In this document: piece after piece, positions 6,637 to 8,007 of the stretch
Numbering within the stretch: the first letter of the stretch is position 1
Layout of the letters: each line of letters opens with the position of its first letter
Assembly (NCBI GenBank): GCA_011620825.1
Contig: WOYN01000005.1
Span: forward strand, 1-8,007
Reading direction: 5' to 3'
DNA: 8,007 nucleotides
Source of the DNA: Candidatus Methanomethylophilaceae archaeon
GTDB lineage: Archaea > Thermoplasmatota > Thermoplasmata > Methanomassiliicoccales > Methanomethylophilaceae
Translations under genes and position numbers: made by a program
The notes under the pieces: model-generated
What the model was told of the DNA's origin: nothing
Databases searched by the model: none
What the model saw: only the letters and a program-made list of their open reading frames with translations

Positions 6637-6661
6637 CCTGAGAAATTGAAGAAATCTCAGG
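6637..6661. repeat. Inverted repeat CCTGAGA...TCTCAGG
   Basis: CCTGAGA (6637-6643) and TCTCAGG (6655-6661) are perfect 7-bp arms around an 11-base spacer. GCAC (6633-6636) and GTGC (6666-6669) can add outer pairing across a small bulge. There is no adjacent T-run. It lies between the iscS promoter and the decayed gene remnant, so it may be left over from that gene's 3' end or be a regulatory site. Confidence 0.35.
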
Positions 6662-6685
6662 AGATGTGCCCTCAAGGATATTCCA

Positions 6686-7032
6686 TCAACCTCGATATGC
6701 AACGCAGATTCGAGCCGATGACGACTTCATAAAGAGTCCCCGCCTCTGATCCTCTGGGACGATGGGTGCGTTCTCGAGTTCCAAGGCCTCTTCCTTGTTC
6801 CTCTGTTTCCATAACTCGATCGGCATGGAGAATTTCTTCTCGACCTGCACACGGTATCCGAGACCCCCGTTGTAAGCACAGAACGAATGAACTGACAGTC
6901 GGGCGTTACATAACGGACGCCGCAACGCTTGACCTTTTCAATGTCGAAATTATATGGACTTAAGAAATGCATTCTTCTGAAGTGCATCATCTTCCATGAA
7001 AATGCAACATTTGATTTTATATTGGTGCTCAT
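6686..7032 (-). pseudogene. Frameshifted C-terminal remnant of a radical SAM-like protein
   Basis: Two overlapping minus-strand frames join into one plausible protein tail. The upstream frame gives KMMHF, then SPYNFDIEKVKRCGVRYV and TPDCQFI. The other frame continues CAYNGGLGYRVQVEKKFSMP and IELWKQRNKEEALELE, ending with TGA at 6686. The bases RC of 6881-6888 read ATTCGTTC; one extra C (ATTCCGTTC) would restore ...FIPFCAYN..., so a single-base deletion near 6885 explains the break. From memory, MHF-x2-PYN-(Y/F)D, PDG-x3-IPFCAYN and VEKKFS-x-P-x-EW resemble the C-terminus of archaeal radical SAM proteins of the MJ0619/Tes-like kind. The radical SAM core, with its Cx3Cx2C motif, is absent. A 15-base imperfect duplication (6966-6995) and Cys in place of the expected Gly also suggest decay. 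The ATG at 7032 has AGGAG upstream, which may be chance. Confidence 0.5.
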
Positions 7033-7260
7033 TATTCTCCTACGGAAAATTGAACTGCCGTGCACTTAGTCGGTTCTTCTGTTCTGAGGGCATCGAGCGT
7101 CTTGCATGTAGTTTCAAAATCTGGCTCATATGTGAATCCTTGTTGGTTTGCATTCGCAAAGCAAATAGAGAGTTCGTATACCTGTTGGCGAGATTTATCA
7201 TTGCAGGGGCGGGCAGATTAGCACATCAACCCTCAGGCTATCAACGATAATGGTACATTT
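7033..7260. other. Intergenic stretch, possibly decayed coding sequence
   Basis: No gene is supported here. On the minus strand a frame stays open from about 7208 down to TAA at 7032-7034 and gives protein-like segments such as YELSICFANANQQGFTYEPD and TLDALRTEEPTKCTA, but it contains no ATG, GTG or TTG start. Its TAA overlaps the ATG of the remnant downstream (TAATG). A plus-strand frame from 6996 to 7250 looks random in composition. The stretch may be the worn-down upstream part of the same lost locus. Confidence 0.3.
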
Positions 7261-7398
7261 TCATCCTTCCCCAGGTTGGGTCCATGGGCTACGGAGGTCT
7301 ATTCCGTCATGAGCGCATTCTTCGGTTTTAAGATACATCTCGACGTCTGACCAATACGGATCGCAGAACTTTCCATGGTCACGGCATTCTTTTTCCAT
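7261..7398 (-). CDS. Doubtful small Cys-rich ORF (hypothetical)
   Basis: From the ATG at 7398 this frame gives 45 residues, with MEKECRDHGKFCDPYWSDVE and then MYLKTEECAHDGIDL, ending in TGA. The frame is also open back to an ATG at 7497 (78 residues), but the extra part is basic and low in recognisable features. Three cysteines and two histidines (Cys5, His8, Cys12, Cys29, His31) could bind a metal, which is speculation. There is no SD before either ATG. The codon choice looks more like the neighbouring genes than the surrounding spacer does. I do not recognise a family; it may be a real small protein, a gene fragment or chance. Confidence 0.3.
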   Translation of the reverse strand: MEKECRDHGKFCDPYWSDVEMYLKTEECAHDGIDLRSPWTQPGEG

Positions 7399-7701
7399 AT
7401 CAATTTTGCCGTCTTTTTGAAAATGGTGGATTCGAGTATTTTTCGAATTCGAGACGGACCGAACTGGTTTTCTTCGGCAGTCCTTTTCCAGTCGCATAAT
7501 CCTGCATCGTCGCGGCCATGCAGGCCAGTTGTGTTAGTTTAGAGCGTAATCTCACTGATTGAACTACATTGAAACAGGAAATCTGATTTTATCTGGATGG
7601 GTATGTGACTTTCTGCTTGCTTCAATATATCGAAACAAAGCGGCCGCGACATAAGAAAAAATGACCGAGAAGAAAAATGATACCGGTCCGCCTTACGATA
7701 C
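7399..7701. other. AT-rich spacer with inverted repeats, no gene seen
   Basis: I see no RNA gene or convincing ORF in this stretch. It contains CCTGCAT (7501-7507) and ATGCAGG (7518-7524), a perfect 7-bp inverted repeat with a 10-base spacer. TTCAATATATCGAA (7621-7634) is near-palindromic and TATA-like, and resembles the AT-rich sites before iscS and cysK. If the small ORF at 7261 or its longer form is expressed, these could be its control elements. Confidence 0.3.
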
Positions 7702-7727
7702 AAAAAAAATAGTGGGGGAAACCCCCC
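7702..7727 (-). terminator. Hairpin plus T8 terminator of the membrane protein gene
   Basis: On the minus strand GGGGG-TTT-CCCCC (7726-7714) is followed by ACTA and then eight T residues (7709-7702). It begins eight bases after the TGA of the membrane protein gene. A short GC stem followed by a T-run is the form of an intrinsic terminator; in archaea the T-run alone can suffice. The three-base loop is at the lower limit for folding. Confidence 0.75.
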
Positions 7728-7734
7728 TAAAAGA

Positions 7735-8007
7735 TCAGTTGCTTTTCTTAATCGAACTGAATTGAACTATCGCAGCGATCATACTTACCAGACCTACGGC
7801 CATAGCGACCCAGACGGCTATACCGACCTGTCTGTCATAGATGACTGAACCATTGGAGGTTGGATCAACGATGGTATAGAAGTATACGGCAAGAACGAAT
7901 ATCAAGAGCCCTACAACCGCGGCTGCGAGGGGATTGGTTCTGCCGAGGATAGCAAGGAAGACCTGAATCAAGGATAATACGCCTATCGCAACGGGGATGT
8001 ATATGCC
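7735..8007 (-). CDS. Membrane protein of unknown function, N-terminus beyond the window
   Basis: The frame is open to the right edge, so the gene is cut; 90 residues are visible before the TGA at 7735-7737. A TTG at 7971 could be read as a start, but the 12 codons before it are also hydrophobic (GIYIPVAIGVLS) and join a membrane segment, so an upstream start outside the window is more likely. Three hydrophobic spans are visible: IPVAIGVLSLIQVFLAIL, then LAAAVVGLLIFVLAVYFYTI, and GIAVWVAMAVGLVSMIAAIV. They are separated by a short GRTNP turn and by a polar loop of about 17 residues (DPTSNGSVIYDRQV). The C-terminus is short and basic (SSIKKSN), which would favour a cytoplasmic end. I do not recognise the family. 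A strong terminator follows. Confidence 0.75.
   Translation of the reverse strand, partial: GIYIPVAIGVLSLIQVFLAILGRTNPLAAAVVGLLIFVLAVYFYTIVDPTSNGSVIYDRQVGIAVWVAMAVGLVSMIAAIVQFSSIKKSN

Noticed and set aside
6996..7250. Plus-strand ORF of 84 residues
   Set aside because: No recognisable motif and a random-looking composition; it overlaps the minus-strand remnant and has no SD.
6574..7734. CRISPR array, insertion sequence or tRNA in the long spacer
   Set aside because: No regularly spaced repeats, no transposase motif or terminal repeats with target duplication, and no cloverleaf could be found by reading both strands.

Overview
The window reads as a stretch of archaeal chromosome, most likely from the Thermoplasmatota and perhaps Methanomassiliicoccales-like. 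The case is indirect. Two divergent genes have TATA-like boxes 22-33 bases ahead of start codons that lack a Shine-Dalgarno (SD) sequence, as in leaderless archaeal transcripts. The tRNA is followed directly by a T-run. None of the seven visible gene ends uses TAG, as in pyrrolysine-using archaea. A bacterial origin is not strictly excluded, because several protein families here (UPF0371, IscS/IscU, Rrf2) are commonest in bacteria.

Left part (1-1905): a UPF0371/DUF1846 gene runs off the left edge on the minus strand. A 76-base divergent promoter region separates it from a plus-strand carbon-nitrogen hydrolase with a GTG start. A complete tRNA-Ser(GGA) with a long variable arm and encoded CCA follows.

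Centre (1959-6519, minus strand): this is the main content, a sulfur gene cluster read as iscS - iscU - cysK - metY - rrf2. IscS takes sulfur from cysteine, IscU receives it for Fe-S cluster assembly, CysK makes cysteine from sulfide and an activated serine, MetY makes homocysteine (or a related thiol) from sulfide and an acylated homoserine, and a three-cysteine Rrf2 regulator closes the cluster. The design suggests that Fe-S or cysteine status is sensed by the Rrf2 protein and fed back on sulfur supply and use. A CAATnnnnTG decamer recurs in front of iscS, where one copy is the core of a perfect 12-bp palindrome at the predicted transcription start. It is repeated in tandem in front of cysK, so it is a candidate operator.

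Right part (6574-8007): about 1.16 kb lacks any convincing full-length gene. It holds a decayed, one-base-frameshifted C-terminal remnant that resembles archaeal radical SAM proteins, a doubtful small Cys-rich ORF, several inverted repeats and a strong hairpin-plus-T8 terminator. That terminator belongs to a partial membrane protein gene entering from the right edge. No CRISPR array, insertion sequence or rRNA was seen.
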